From contig CAILUR010000192.1 in the NCBI GenBank assembly GCA_903837445.1, positions 1 to 15,857 of the forward strand: DNA of 15,857 nt, given 5' to 3'. Source of the stretch: an uncultured bacterium. Lineage in GTDB: Bacteria; Oederibacteriota; PGYV01; CAILUR01. Below are positions 1-7,230 of the stretch, in pieces; the stretch's first letter is position 1, and each line of letters starts with the position of its first letter. The notes below the pieces were generated by a model, which was not told the DNA's origin, did not search any database, and saw only the letters and a list, made by a program, of their open reading frames with translations. The position numbers were made by a program, and so were the translations under genes.

Positions 1-1
1 A

Positions 2-352
2 AAAAATCCTCAAATAAAAATTGTCGCCGTAGAACCTGATAGCTCACCCGTGCTTTCTACTGGAAAACCCGGACCGCATAAAATTCAAGGCATAGGTGCT
101 GGTTTTGTCCCCAAAATACTTAACACAAAAATATACGATGAGATCATTCGTGTTAAAGATGAGGTTGCAGGAACAGTAGCCAGACAATTGGCAAAACAAG
201 AAGGCATTTTGGTCGGTATCTCCAGTGGCGCCGCTACCTGGGCTGCACTTGAACTGGCACGCCGCCCTGAAAACGAAGGAAAGCTCATAGTGGTTTTATT
301 GCCTGATACAGGCGAGCGCTATTTGTCCACTTGGCTTTTTAAAGAAACATAA
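2..352 (+). CDS. cysK: Cysteine synthase (O-acetylserine sulfhydrylase), C-terminal part only
   Basis: The reading frame is already open at base 2, so this is the last ~116 codons of a gene that begins outside the window; the GTG at 50 is internal. CysK is a fold-type II PLP enzyme that makes cysteine from O-acetylserine and sulfide in the cytoplasm. The sequence shows three hallmarks of the family: VAVEPDSSPVLS near the left edge, GISSGAA (its serine normally contacts the PLP pyridine nitrogen), and the C-terminal LPDTGERYLST. The PLP-lysine and the phosphate-binding loop lie upstream and cannot be checked. The stop is TAA at 350-352, followed by a 125-base gap before metX. A cystathionine beta-synthase-like paralog is possible but less likely, because the C-terminus ends as in CysK without an extra domain. 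Confidence 0.9.
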   Translation, partial: KNPQIKIVAVEPDSSPVLSTGKPGPHKIQGIGAGFVPKILNTKIYDEIIRVKDEVAGTVARQLAKQEGILVGISSGAATWAALELARRPENEGKLIVVLLPDTGERYLSTWLFKET

Positions 353-420
353 TACATAAAAATTCTACAGCTTTTTACTAAAATTAAATAATAATTACTT
401 CTTTTATTATTGTGCTAATA

Positions 421-429
421 TGCTATACT
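421..429 (+). promoter_or_regulatory. Candidate extended -10 promoter for metX
   Basis: TGC followed by TATACT (hexamer 424-429) forms an extended -10 element 49 bases before the metX start. No convincing -35 hexamer is visible, which is tolerated for extended -10 promoters. Very similar TATACT boxes precede the genes at 3811 and 4449. This is inferred from sequence only. Confidence 0.4.
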
Positions 430-477
430 TTTTTCGATAAAAGTATTTCATCGTGGGAAAAGGAGATATACGAGTAA

Positions 478-1712
478 ATGGAAAAACCAAGTGATTCGGT
501 AGGACAGGTAATAGTTCAATACTTTACCTATGCCGAAGCTCCTAATGAAATGCCTCTTGACCGTGGTGCCAAAAAACTCGGTCCTATCACACTCGCCTAT
601 GAAACCTATGGCACTCTCAACAAAGATAAAAGTAATGCTATTGTTGTCTCACACGCTCTCACAGGCAGTTCTCACGCCGCTGGATATTATTCTGATGATG
701 ACATAAAAGGCGATAAAAAAAATGTCGGCTGGTGGGACTTAATGATAGGTCCTGGAAAAGCCATTGATACAAATAAATATTTTGTGCTTTGTGCAAATGT
801 CATTGGCGGCTGTTATGGGTCCACTGGTCCTGAATCAAATAATCCTCTCACAGGAAAACCTTTTGGAAAAGATTTTCCCGAAGTGACTATTTCCGATATG
901 GTGCGTTCGCAAAAATATCTGCTTGATTATCTGGGAATTGAAAAATTGGTAACCGTCATAGGTGGCTCTATGGGTGGGATGCAGGCCTTGGATTGGACTT
1001 TACAGTTTCCAGATATTCCCAAAAGTGCCATAGTCCTTGCTGCCAGGCCTCTTTATCTGCGCAGGAAATAGCGCTTGATGCTGTCGGTCGCAATGCCATA
1101 AAAATGGACAACGAATACAAAAAAGGAATTTATGGCAAAGGCGCCAAGATCCCAGGCCTCGCCATTGCCCGTATGATAGGGCATATTTCATATCTGTCAG
1201 AACAGGGTATGGACAAAAAGTTTAACCGCCGCTTAGAAGAACCCTCTTTCGCAGCAAAAATGAGCGACTTTGAAAAACAATTTGAAACCGAATTTGCTGT
1301 AGAGGGTTATCTGGCATATCAGGGCAAAAAATTTGTTGACCGCTTTGATGCCAACTCCTACATTGCCATTACAAAAGCTATGGATTTATTTGACTTAGGC
1401 GCCAGATATGGCGATGAAAAATATACTGAAGATAAATCTCCTGAAAAAGCTGCAGAAAAAGCACTACAAAAAGCTTTCAAACGAGTAAAAGCAGAAATCC
1501 TTTTGGTGTCTTTTTCTTCGGACTGGCTTTTCTCTCCGGAACAGGCCTTTGACATAGTGCAGGCCCTCACAATAAATAATAAAGATGTCTCCTATATAGA
1601 AATCCCTTCTATCCACGGCCACGATGCTTTTTTGCTTGAGAAAAAAACAGCATTTGAAAATGTAGTATTAACACAGGCTATTAAAAATTTCATTTCACAT
1701 ATAAAGGTATAA
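478..1712 (+). pseudogene. metX: Homoserine O-acetyltransferase, interrupted by a one-base frameshift
   Basis: MetX is an alpha/beta-hydrolase-fold enzyme that acylates homoserine (usually from acetyl-CoA) at the start of methionine synthesis. The first frame (478-1071) carries the N-terminal half, with the nucleophile elbow GGSMGG (serine at residue 164), then runs into TAG at 1069 after off-family residues. The second half continues in another frame to TAA at 1710. It holds LSAQEIALDAVGRNAI, the aspartate of FSSDWLFSP and the histidine of IHGHDAFLL, which complete the triad. Restoring one base between about 1039 and 1052 gives a 411-residue MetX with the expected spacing (VLAA-x3-LSAQEIA). 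The start is ATG 478 with AGGAG at 461-465. Both halves are well conserved, so this is either a very recent mutation or a sequencing/assembly error. I see no slippery heptamer that would suggest programmed frameshifting. A succinyltransferase specificity cannot be excluded. Confidence 0.88.
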
Positions 1713-1714
1713 TT

Positions 1715-2377
1715 ATGTACAGAGACATTTATTTAAAAAACACCTACGAAGAAATAGTAAAGCTAATAGACGCTGACACCAGAGTGCTTGACCTCGGCTG
1801 TGGTGACGGGGAAATGTTATTTATGCTTTACGAACGCAAAAATGTTTACGGCTTAGGTTTGGATATAGATACCACCGAAGTTTTAAAATGTATAAAACGC
1901 GGAGTATCAGTAGTCCAAGAAGACATTAACAATGGCCTAAAAAAATACAAAGATAATTCTTTTGATTATGTAGTTATGTCCGAAACTCTGCAGGCGGTAA
2001 AAGACCCTGATAAAATCCTAAAAAAAATCTTAAAAGTTGGCAAAAAAGCCATAGTGGCGTTTCCAAACTTTGCCCACTATAAAACTCGTTTGAGTATTCT
2101 TTTCAACGGAAAAATGCCGAAATCCAACATTCTCCCTTTTGAGTGGTATGACACTCCAAACATTCACCATCTCACCATAAGAGATTTCAAAGATTTCTGC
2201 AAAAATAGCGGGATTAAGATTCTTTCAGAAGTGTATCTCGGAGATAATGGAAAAAGAATCGGCAACACTTTTACAAATTTTTTCGCAGAAGAAGCCATTT
2301 TCCTTTTACAAAAAGGCGAAGATGAAAAAAAAGTACAGATAAAAGAAATTTCTTTGCCATTTCCTTTTAAAAAATAA
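1715..2377 (+). CDS. metW: Methionine biosynthesis protein MetW (SAM-dependent methyltransferase fold)
   Basis: The gene starts two bases after the metX stop, the classic metX-metW pairing, and is 220 aa, close to the family's usual size. The SAM-binding motif I is VLDLGCGDG (residues 24-32), followed by the acidic GLDID (48-52). MetW signatures follow: SETLQAV, IVAFPNFAHYKTR and the segment around PFEWYDTPNIHHLT. MetW is required with MetX for homoserine acylation in several bacteria, where it appears to act as a partner rather than as a known methyltransferase. That role is from family knowledge. The gene is intact although metX is broken in this sequence, which argues that the metX lesion is recent or artefactual. 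Confidence 0.9.
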   Translation: MYRDIYLKNTYEEIVKLIDADTRVLDLGCGDGEMLFMLYERKNVYGLGLDIDTTEVLKCIKRGVSVVQEDINNGLKKYKDNSFDYVVMSETLQAVKDPDKILKKILKVGKKAIVAFPNFAHYKTRLSILFNGKMPKSNILPFEWYDTPNIHHLTIRDFKDFCKNSGIKILSEVYLGDNGKRIGNTFTNFFAEEAIFLLQKGEDEKKVQIKEISLPFPFKK

Positions 2378-3433
2378 ATGATAAAATCTCCTCTCAAAGT
2401 AATTTTTTTTCGTATAGGCGCCATTGGGGATGTCTTGCTCACCACCCCAGCGGTAAAACTCTTTAAAGAAAAACACCCTGATTCTATTGTACATTATTAC
2501 GCCGGTCCCAAAGCCGCTGAAATCCTGCGGCATAATCCCTATATAGATAAAATAATTATCTTCAACGAAACCCATCATAAACTTTCCAGATTTTTACGGG
2601 TACTGGCTATGTCCGGCGCTATAAAAAAATCTTTAAATAATGAAACTTATGATATTTTCTTTGATTTTGAAAGTTCTTATTACTCGGCATATATTTCTAT
2701 GTGTGTTAAAACCAAACATAAAATAGGTTTTAAACTGACTGACCCACGCAGGGCTTTTTTAAATACTCTTTATAAAACCCGCGTGACTTATTTTCAGGGA
2801 AATACTTATATAGCCCTGCGGTTTTTAGCCTTGTTGAATGCGTTTGAAACCTACACCTCTCCTTCCGTCATAAAACCTATTTTACATTTAGCTCCCGAAG
2901 AGGTTGAAAAAGCTTCGCTTTTTTATTCGGCCTTGAGCATAGCGCCGTCCGACTATAAAATACTTTTTTCTATTTCCGGCACTTGGCCCACAAAAAAATG
3001 GCCTGTCTCGCATTGGATAATTTTGGCAAATCTTTTAAATCATCTTAGAACACCTCACCCTATAAAAATTATCATTCTCTGGGGTCCTGGAGATGAAGCT
3101 GATGTAAAATTAATACGGGATGCGGCATATGAAAATGTTTATTTTATTCCCGCTTGCGGTCTGCGTGACCTCGCTGGAATCACTGGGGCAGGACACTTGC
3201 TTGTGGGAAACGACACTGGAGTAAGACATATTGCCAACGCCCTTGGAGTACCAGTCATAGGTTTGTTTGGTCCGACAAATGAAAAAGGGTGGGCATACGA
3301 AGCAAAAGACAGCGTAGTTATGACTTCAAATGTGCCTTGCAGACCGTGTGACAAAACAAATTGTGCCGATACTATTTGTATGAAAAACATTACCGCCGAA
3401 GCAGTTCTAGAAAAAATAAAACTTTTTCTTTAA
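2378..3433 (+). CDS. Glycosyltransferase family 9 (ADP-heptose:LPS heptosyltransferase-like)
   Basis: This 351-residue protein starts at the base after the metW stop, so it is probably translationally coupled. GT9 enzymes transfer heptose or related sugars to lipopolysaccharide core on the cytoplasmic face of the inner membrane. The N-terminal FFRIGAIGDVLLTTPAVK and HNPYIDKII match the acceptor domain. GNDTGVRHIANALGVPVIG (starting at residue 277, Asp at 279) followed by LFGPT is the nucleotide-sugar site. Near the C-terminus four cysteines (residues 321, 324, 329, 334) sit in VPCRPC...C....C, a pattern seen in many GT9 proteins and possibly metal binding. The exact sugar and acceptor (WaaC/WaaF type or another) cannot be assigned. 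Its last codon and stop overlap the stop of the convergent gene. Confidence 0.85.
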   Translation: MIKSPLKVIFFRIGAIGDVLLTTPAVKLFKEKHPDSIVHYYAGPKAAEILRHNPYIDKIIIFNETHHKLSRFLRVLAMSGAIKKSLNNETYDIFFDFESSYYSAYISMCVKTKHKIGFKLTDPRRAFLNTLYKTRVTYFQGNTYIALRFLALLNAFETYTSPSVIKPILHLAPEEVEKASLFYSALSIAPSDYKILFSISGTWPTKKWPVSHWIILANLLNHLRTPHPIKIIILWGPGDEADVKLIRDAAYENVYFIPACGLRDLAGITGAGHLLVGNDTGVRHIANALGVPVIGLFGPTNEKGWAYEAKDSVVMTSNVPCRPCDKTNCADTICMKNITAEAVLEKIKLFL

Positions 3434-3747
3434 GCCGAGCAATTTCCTAAAAATCTTTTAATATATTCCTGTTTTATATCTTTTGTCTCTATCACCACGC
3501 AGTCCACAGGCAATAGCGTTTTTACTTCTGCTGTCACCTCAGTCGCGCTCCAGACATATTTTGATTTGATTTTTTTTGCCATTCCCGTATCAAGTATTTT
3601 ACAATAGGTAAGCGCCAGCGTTTTTTCGTATATATCAGTAAGACTTTTAACCTCATAAAACTGGATAAAAAACTCTTTTAATTCCGCTTCTTCCTGTCCA
3701 AGAATCAGAATTTCTGTTTTTCTTAAGGCCTCATAAATTATATCCAT
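3430..3747 (-). CDS. Hypothetical protein, 105 aa, on the opposite strand
   Basis: I do not recognise the family. The predicted protein is soluble, without signal peptide or membrane segment, rich in Lys/Glu/Ile, and probably alpha/beta. The start is ATG at 3747-3745, with AGGAG (3757-3753) a good five bases upstream. A TATAAT box (3778-3773) lies about 26 bases before the start codon. These signals argue for a real gene even though the rest of the window reads the other way. Its TAA (3432-3430) overlaps the stop of the convergent GT9 gene, leaving no room for a terminator between them. It shares a ~63-base divergent promoter region with the gene starting at 3811. No function is proposed. Confidence 0.62.
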   Translation of the reverse strand: MDIIYEALRKTEILILGQEEAELKEFFIQFYEVKSLTDIYEKTLALTYCKILDTGMAKKIKSKYVWSATEVTAEVKTLLPVDCVVIETKDIKQEYIKRFLGNCSA

Positions 3748-3762
3748 ATATACTCCTGTTTT

Positions 3763-3778
3763 TGTTATACTAATTATA
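3763..3778. promoter_or_regulatory. Divergent promoter region (two -10 boxes)
   Basis: On the + strand TGTTATACT (3763-3771) is an extended -10 element facing the gene at 3811. On the - strand TATAAT (3778-3773) faces the gene ending at 3430. The two hexamers are one base apart, so polymerase binding in the two directions is likely to be mutually exclusive. No clear -35 boxes are visible for either. Confidence 0.4.
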
Positions 3779-3810
3779 ACAGAATCTTTTGAAAATAAAA
3801 GGTGACCAAA

Positions 3811-4371
3811 ATGAAAAAATTTTTTATTTTAATTTTGTCTTGTACCCTTTTCTCTGGTTTTATTTTTTCTGCCCCTGCGCCCTTAAATACCCCTTTGCCA
3901 GTCGCCACGCTTGTCCCTTTTCCAGAACTTAAAGCCACTTCTTTAGATAATCTGGAAGTGGACTTAACCGCAGCTGCAAAAGATAAAATAACCTTGTTTG
4001 TTTTAGGTTTTGAACGCAAAGACCAAAAAGACTTAGATGCTTGGCTTGACCCTTTTATCAAAGCCGCTGCCACTGATAAGGTTTTCACTTTTTTCGAAGT
4101 CCCTATGATTGATGGTGGGTTTGCCCAACTTTTTGCAGGATTTATGCAAGACGGCTTTAAAAAACTCCTTTCAAAAGAAAAGGCCTCACAGGCCTATCTC
4201 TTTTTCGGCGATAAGAGCAAATACATTGACCTCTTAAAAGTAACAAACACTTCAGACATTCAAGTTTTTCTCACCGATAAAAAAACCAATATTATATGGA
4301 GCGCGACTGGGGCTCCTGATGCAGTAAAACTTCAGGCCTTGTTTTCTGCTATGGCTAACTCCCAAAAATAA
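3811..4371 (+). CDS. Secreted thioredoxin-fold protein resembling ATP10
   Basis: I choose ATG 3811, with AGGTG (3800-3804) six bases upstream, over an in-frame GTG at 3802 that lies inside that ribosome binding site. The 186-residue product has a clear signal peptide (MKKFFILILSCTLFSGFIFS, cleaved near APAP). The mature part has a thioredoxin-like layout: a beta strand ITLFVLGFE, a helix with DLDAWLDPFIK, FFEVPMID, a helix around FAGFMQDGFKKLL, and a closing strand pair IQVFLTDKKTNIIWSATG. This order and the wording of those blocks recall the ATP10/redoxin-like family (F-ATPase assembly in mitochondria; bacterial role unclear). The mature chain has no cysteine, so it cannot be a dithiol oxidoreductase. 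The ATP10 link is my own comparison from memory and is uncertain; export to the periplasm is well supported. Confidence 0.7.
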   Translation: MKKFFILILSCTLFSGFIFSAPAPLNTPLPVATLVPFPELKATSLDNLEVDLTAAAKDKITLFVLGFERKDQKDLDAWLDPFIKAAATDKVFTFFEVPMIDGGFAQLFAGFMQDGFKKLLSKEKASQAYLFFGDKSKYIDLLKVTNTSDIQVFLTDKKTNIIWSATGAPDAVKLQALFSAMANSQK

Positions 4372-4402
4372 TTTTGCGGTTTTAAATTTTACTTCGGTAT
4401 AG

Positions 4403-4408
4403 TATACT
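4403..4408 (+). promoter_or_regulatory. Candidate -10 box for purC
   Basis: TATACT lies 40 bases before the purC start, in the 77-base gap after the ATP10-like gene. It is followed by TTATTT, as with the box at 424. No good -35 is seen. The ribosome binding site GGAGG at 4437-4441 fits the ATG at 4449. Confidence 0.35.
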
Positions 4409-4448
4409 TTATTTCTAACTATTTAAATAACTCTATGGAGGTCTTTTT

Positions 4449-5477
4449 ATGGGAAGCGTAAAAGAAATCGAAGTTATTACTCCTGCCACTCTTGAAACAA
4501 TGGGCGATGGCGAGTTTGTCTTTTCAGATAGGTATTCTGTTTTTGACTGGGGAGAAATGCCTGACCTCATAGATAAAAAGGGCGCGGCGCTCGCCACTCT
4601 CTCGGCTTATTTTTTTGAAGTCCTTTTAAATAAAGGCATACTCGGACATTTTCGCGGCTTAGCAGAGGAAGGCACTTATAAGCGCTTTCACGAACTAAAC
4701 TCCTATTCCAATAAAATGCGTGTAGCCCTCGTGCGCGTATTAAAACCCGCTTACCACAAAGACACCAATACTTATAATTATGACATTTATAACAATGAAC
4801 ACGCTAACTATCTGATTCCGCTTGAAGTGATATACCGCAACAAGCTCGGCGAAAGCGCCAGCGTTTTTAAACGCCTCAGTAATGGTTCTATCACTTATAA
4901 GGACTTGGGTCTTGACCACGAACCAAAGCCTGGAGAAAAACTTTTAAAACCCATAATAGATGTCTCCACAAAACTCGAACACACTGACAGGTATATGAAA
5001 TGGGACGAAGCACAAAAAATCTCAGGCCTCACTGCTGATGGCATAGAAAAAATCAAAACTCTTACTTTAGAAATAAGTAAAATCATAACTGAAGAATGTG
5101 CCAAGGTGGGTATAGAAAACGAAGACGGCAAGTTTGAGTTTGGCCTTGATACCAAAGGCAGAATAATTCTTATAGATGTGCTCGGCACTCCTGATGAGTG
5201 TCGCTTTGTGATGGACGGGTTTCACATAAGTAAAGAATTCGCGCGCAGATGGTATAGAAAGACCGCTTGGTTTATTGAAGTGGAAAAAGCAAAAAAAGAA
5301 CGCGGTAGTGATTGGAAAACATTTGTAAAATCAGCCCCACCACCACTTCCTCCAGAAGTAAAAACTCTTCTCTCGCACCTCTATCAGGCAGTCACAAATG
5401 AAATTACTGGCAAAAAACTTTTCACCGTGCCGCCGTTAAAAACAATTATTGAAGGGTTAAAACGCCATGACAGCTAA
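4449..5477 (+). CDS. purC: SAICAR synthase (phosphoribosylaminoimidazole-succinocarboxamide synthase)
   Basis: PurC joins CAIR and aspartate with ATP to make SAICAR, the eighth step to IMP. At 342 aa it belongs with the longer PurC forms rather than the ~240-aa E. coli type. Visible motifs are FVFSDRYSVFDWGEMPDLI near the N-terminus (ATP-binding strands), NYLIPLEVIYRNKLGESAS in the middle, and KFEFGLDTKGRIILIDVLGTPDECRF, which corresponds to the family's DxKxEFG...TPDxxRF core. The common DEVLTPDS wording is replaced here by DVLGTPDE, which I take to be a subfamily difference. The start ATG 4449 has GGAGG seven bases upstream. No other purine gene is in the window. Confidence 0.9.
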   Translation: MGSVKEIEVITPATLETMGDGEFVFSDRYSVFDWGEMPDLIDKKGAALATLSAYFFEVLLNKGILGHFRGLAEEGTYKRFHELNSYSNKMRVALVRVLKPAYHKDTNTYNYDIYNNEHANYLIPLEVIYRNKLGESASVFKRLSNGSITYKDLGLDHEPKPGEKLLKPIIDVSTKLEHTDRYMKWDEAQKISGLTADGIEKIKTLTLEISKIITEECAKVGIENEDGKFEFGLDTKGRIILIDVLGTPDECRFVMDGFHISKEFARRWYRKTAWFIEVEKAKKERGSDWKTFVKSAPPPLPPEVKTLLSHLYQAVTNEITGKKLFTVPPLKTIIEGLKRHDS

Positions 5478-5523
5478 GCCCTTTTCTTTTATGCAAGTCA
5501 TTCTCGGAATACTTGCCAAATAA
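5467..5523 (+). CDS. Possible 18-codon coupling ORF between purC and the aminopeptidase
   Basis: An ATG inside the last codons of purC opens an 18-residue frame that ends in TAA two bases before the ATG of the next gene. AAGGG at 5455-5459 sits just upstream of it. The following gene has no recognisable ribosome binding site of its own, so re-initiation after this short frame would explain its translation. It could equally be chance or the eroded start of a lost gene. I do not recognise the peptide. Confidence 0.22.
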   Translation: MTAKPFSFMQVILGILAK

Positions 5524-5525
5524 AT

Positions 5526-6587
5526 ATGCATGACTTTTCCCGTATTAAAAAACTTTCAAACACCCTTGCTTCTGGAGAAGGGTTTTATATTTCCGACTTT
5601 TCTGATCTATTTTATTTTTCTGGTTTTAGCGGCACTTATGCCAGAATAATAGCCGGTGGGGAAACTCCCTTGTTCATTACCGACTCAAGATATAAAGGGG
5701 TAGTGGACAAATTAAACTTAACCTCAGCTTTCAAGGTCATAATCACAAAAGATTTTAAAGCCGAACTTCCCGCTTTGATTTCCTCCTTTAGTAAAATACT
5801 TTTAACTTCCCATACCCCTTTGCTTGAATATATCGCTTTTCAAAAAATCGGCAAAGTGTTAGCCCTTAGCGATAGCGTCTCCACTCTCAGAATGATAAAA
5901 GACCAGCAAGAAATTGAAACGCTACGCCGTTCAGTCGCCATAACCGAAGCCGGCATAAGCCATATTTTTAGACTTTTGAGGGAGGGAGTTTCAGAAATAG
6001 CACTTTCTTCCGAATTTGAGGCATTTATCAGACAAAAAGGTGCTCAAAGCACTTCTTTTTCCTCCATAGTGGCTTTTGGGGAGAACTCAGCCGTGCCACA
6101 TCACCAGCCAAGTAGCCGAAAACTTAAAACTGGGGACCTGGTCCTTTTGGACTGTGGGGCAAAACTGGATGGTTACTGTTCTGACTTGACAAGAATGGCC
6201 GCCTTTGGTATTATAAAAAGTTCTCTAAACGCTTTTATGGTGGACTATAATATAGTAAGCGAGGCAAAAAAGCTCGCTTGTGCCCTGTACTTACCGGGAA
6301 CCCCCCTAAAAGATGCCGATTTGGCTGCCAGAGAGTTTTTTAAGTCATATAATATAGAGGGGCTGTTTACGCATTCTCTCGGGCACGGTTTAGGGTTGGA
6401 TGTTCACGAGAAACCTAATTCAAGACTGGGAGAAACCGGAGTTTTCAAACCCGGTTTTGTACTGAGTTGTGAACCAGGTATCTATCGTGAAGGGGTTTAT
6501 GGCATAAGAATAGAAGACGACTATTTAGTCACAGAAAACGGCCCTGAAAAGATAGGGCATATGAGCGATACCCTTACAATACTGTAA
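5526..6587 (+). CDS. Xaa-Pro aminopeptidase, M24B family
   Basis: This cytoplasmic metallopeptidase removes N-terminal residues preceding proline (or splits Xaa-Pro dipeptides). The 353 residues form a creatinase-type N-terminal domain (about 1-125) and a pita-bread catalytic domain. All five dinuclear metal ligands are visible: D209 in LLDCGAKLDG, D220 in CSDLTRM, H287 in LGHGLGLDVHE, E316 in CEPGIY and E330 in IRIEDD. The size and the position directly before efp match Bacillus YqhT/PapA, a conserved neighbourhood. The start ATG 5526 is taken because the N-terminus aligns in length, but no Shine-Dalgarno is visible, so translation is probably coupled to what lies before. PepP and PepQ specificity cannot be told apart here. 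Confidence 0.88.
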   Translation: MHDFSRIKKLSNTLASGEGFYISDFSDLFYFSGFSGTYARIIAGGETPLFITDSRYKGVVDKLNLTSAFKVIITKDFKAELPALISSFSKILLTSHTPLLEYIAFQKIGKVLALSDSVSTLRMIKDQQEIETLRRSVAITEAGISHIFRLLREGVSEIALSSEFEAFIRQKGAQSTSFSSIVAFGENSAVPHHQPSSRKLKTGDLVLLDCGAKLDGYCSDLTRMAAFGIIKSSLNAFMVDYNIVSEAKKLACALYLPGTPLKDADLAAREFFKSYNIEGLFTHSLGHGLGLDVHEKPNSRLGETGVFKPGFVLSCEPGIYREGVYGIRIEDDYLVTENGPEKIGHMSDTLTIL

Positions 6588-6634
6588 GGCCGGCAATAGT
6601 TTTTCCGGAATAATTTTGGTGGAGGTTCTGCGTA

Positions 6635-7198
6635 ATGGTTTCAGCAATGGATTTCAGGCAAGGTATTACTTTTAAAATGGATGGGGTGGTTTACGAAGTG
6701 GTTCAGTTTCAGCATGTGCAAAGACCACGCTTGGCACCCTTAGTCAGAGCAAAAATAAGAAATTATAAGAATGGCAATGTGGTAGAAAGAACTTTCAGCC
6801 CAGATGACAGATTTGATGATGCGATTCTTCAACAGCGCGATCTTCAATTTTCATTTAAAGACGGTGAAAATTTTGTCTTCATAGATTCAGAAACTTATGA
6901 ACAACACGAATTTACTCCGACTCAGATTGGCGAAGGCATAAAATATTTAAAAGAAGAAATGAACATCACTATGCTGACCCACGATGGCGAAGTAATGGGA
7001 GTAAAGATTCCAAATAAAGTAGAGCTTATGGTAAAAGAAGCGCCTCCGGGCATTAAGGGTGATACTGCGGGTACCGCGAGAAAGCCCGTAGTCCTTGAAA
7101 CTGGGGCTGTCATAAATGTACCTTTGTTTATTAACGAAGGTGAAATTATTAGGGTGGACACGCGCACAAACGAATATATTGAACGCGTTAATAAATAA
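6635..7198 (+). CDS. efp: Translation elongation factor P, with Arg at the modified-residue position
   Basis: EF-P enters the ribosomal E site and relieves stalling at consecutive prolines. The 187-residue protein has the three beta-barrel domains: KOW-like N-terminal (about 5-67), central OB (70-130) and C-terminal OB, with the family ending TGAVINVPLFINEGEIIRVDTR. The start ATG 6635 is set by GGAGG at 6621-6625. The oddity is the tip loop of domain I. Where most EF-Ps read HVKPGKGxAFVR, this one reads HVQRPRLAPLVR (residues 27-38), so arginine 32 sits where the modified lysine normally is and the two glycines are missing. Arginine occurs there in the EarP-rhamnosylated class, but the surrounding loop is not that class's usual sequence. 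No modification enzyme gene is in the window. Confidence 0.93.
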   Translation: MVSAMDFRQGITFKMDGVVYEVVQFQHVQRPRLAPLVRAKIRNYKNGNVVERTFSPDDRFDDAILQQRDLQFSFKDGENFVFIDSETYEQHEFTPTQIGEGIKYLKEEMNITMLTHDGEVMGVKIPNKVELMVKEAPPGIKGDTAGTARKPVVLETGAVINVPLFINEGEIIRVDTRTNEYIERVNK

Positions 7199-7230
7199 CC
7201 ATCAAACCTGTAAAAGGAGCGCTTAAAAAA

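Noticed and set aside
387..411. AT-only inverted repeat AATAATAA / TTATTATT as a cysK terminator
   Set aside because: The eight pairs are all A-T and no T run follows, so it is too weak to call in such AT-rich DNA.
1030..1075. Programmed ribosomal frameshift in metX
   Set aside because: There is no slippery heptamer or obvious downstream structure, and metX is not known to be recoded.
3338..3379. Four-cysteine cluster in the GT9 protein as a novel metal site
   Set aside because: A similar C-terminal cysteine pattern is common in GT9 heptosyltransferase-like proteins, so it is noted in the gene entry only.
3802..3810. GTG start for the ATP10-like gene
   Set aside because: The GTG lies inside the AGGTG ribosome binding site that is well placed for ATG 3811, and it would put extra residues before the signal peptide.
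3811..3846. Lipoprotein signal (cysteine at residue 11 of the ATP10-like protein)
   Set aside because: The hydrophobic stretch before the cysteine is too short and ILS-C is a poor lipobox; an ordinary signal peptide fits better.
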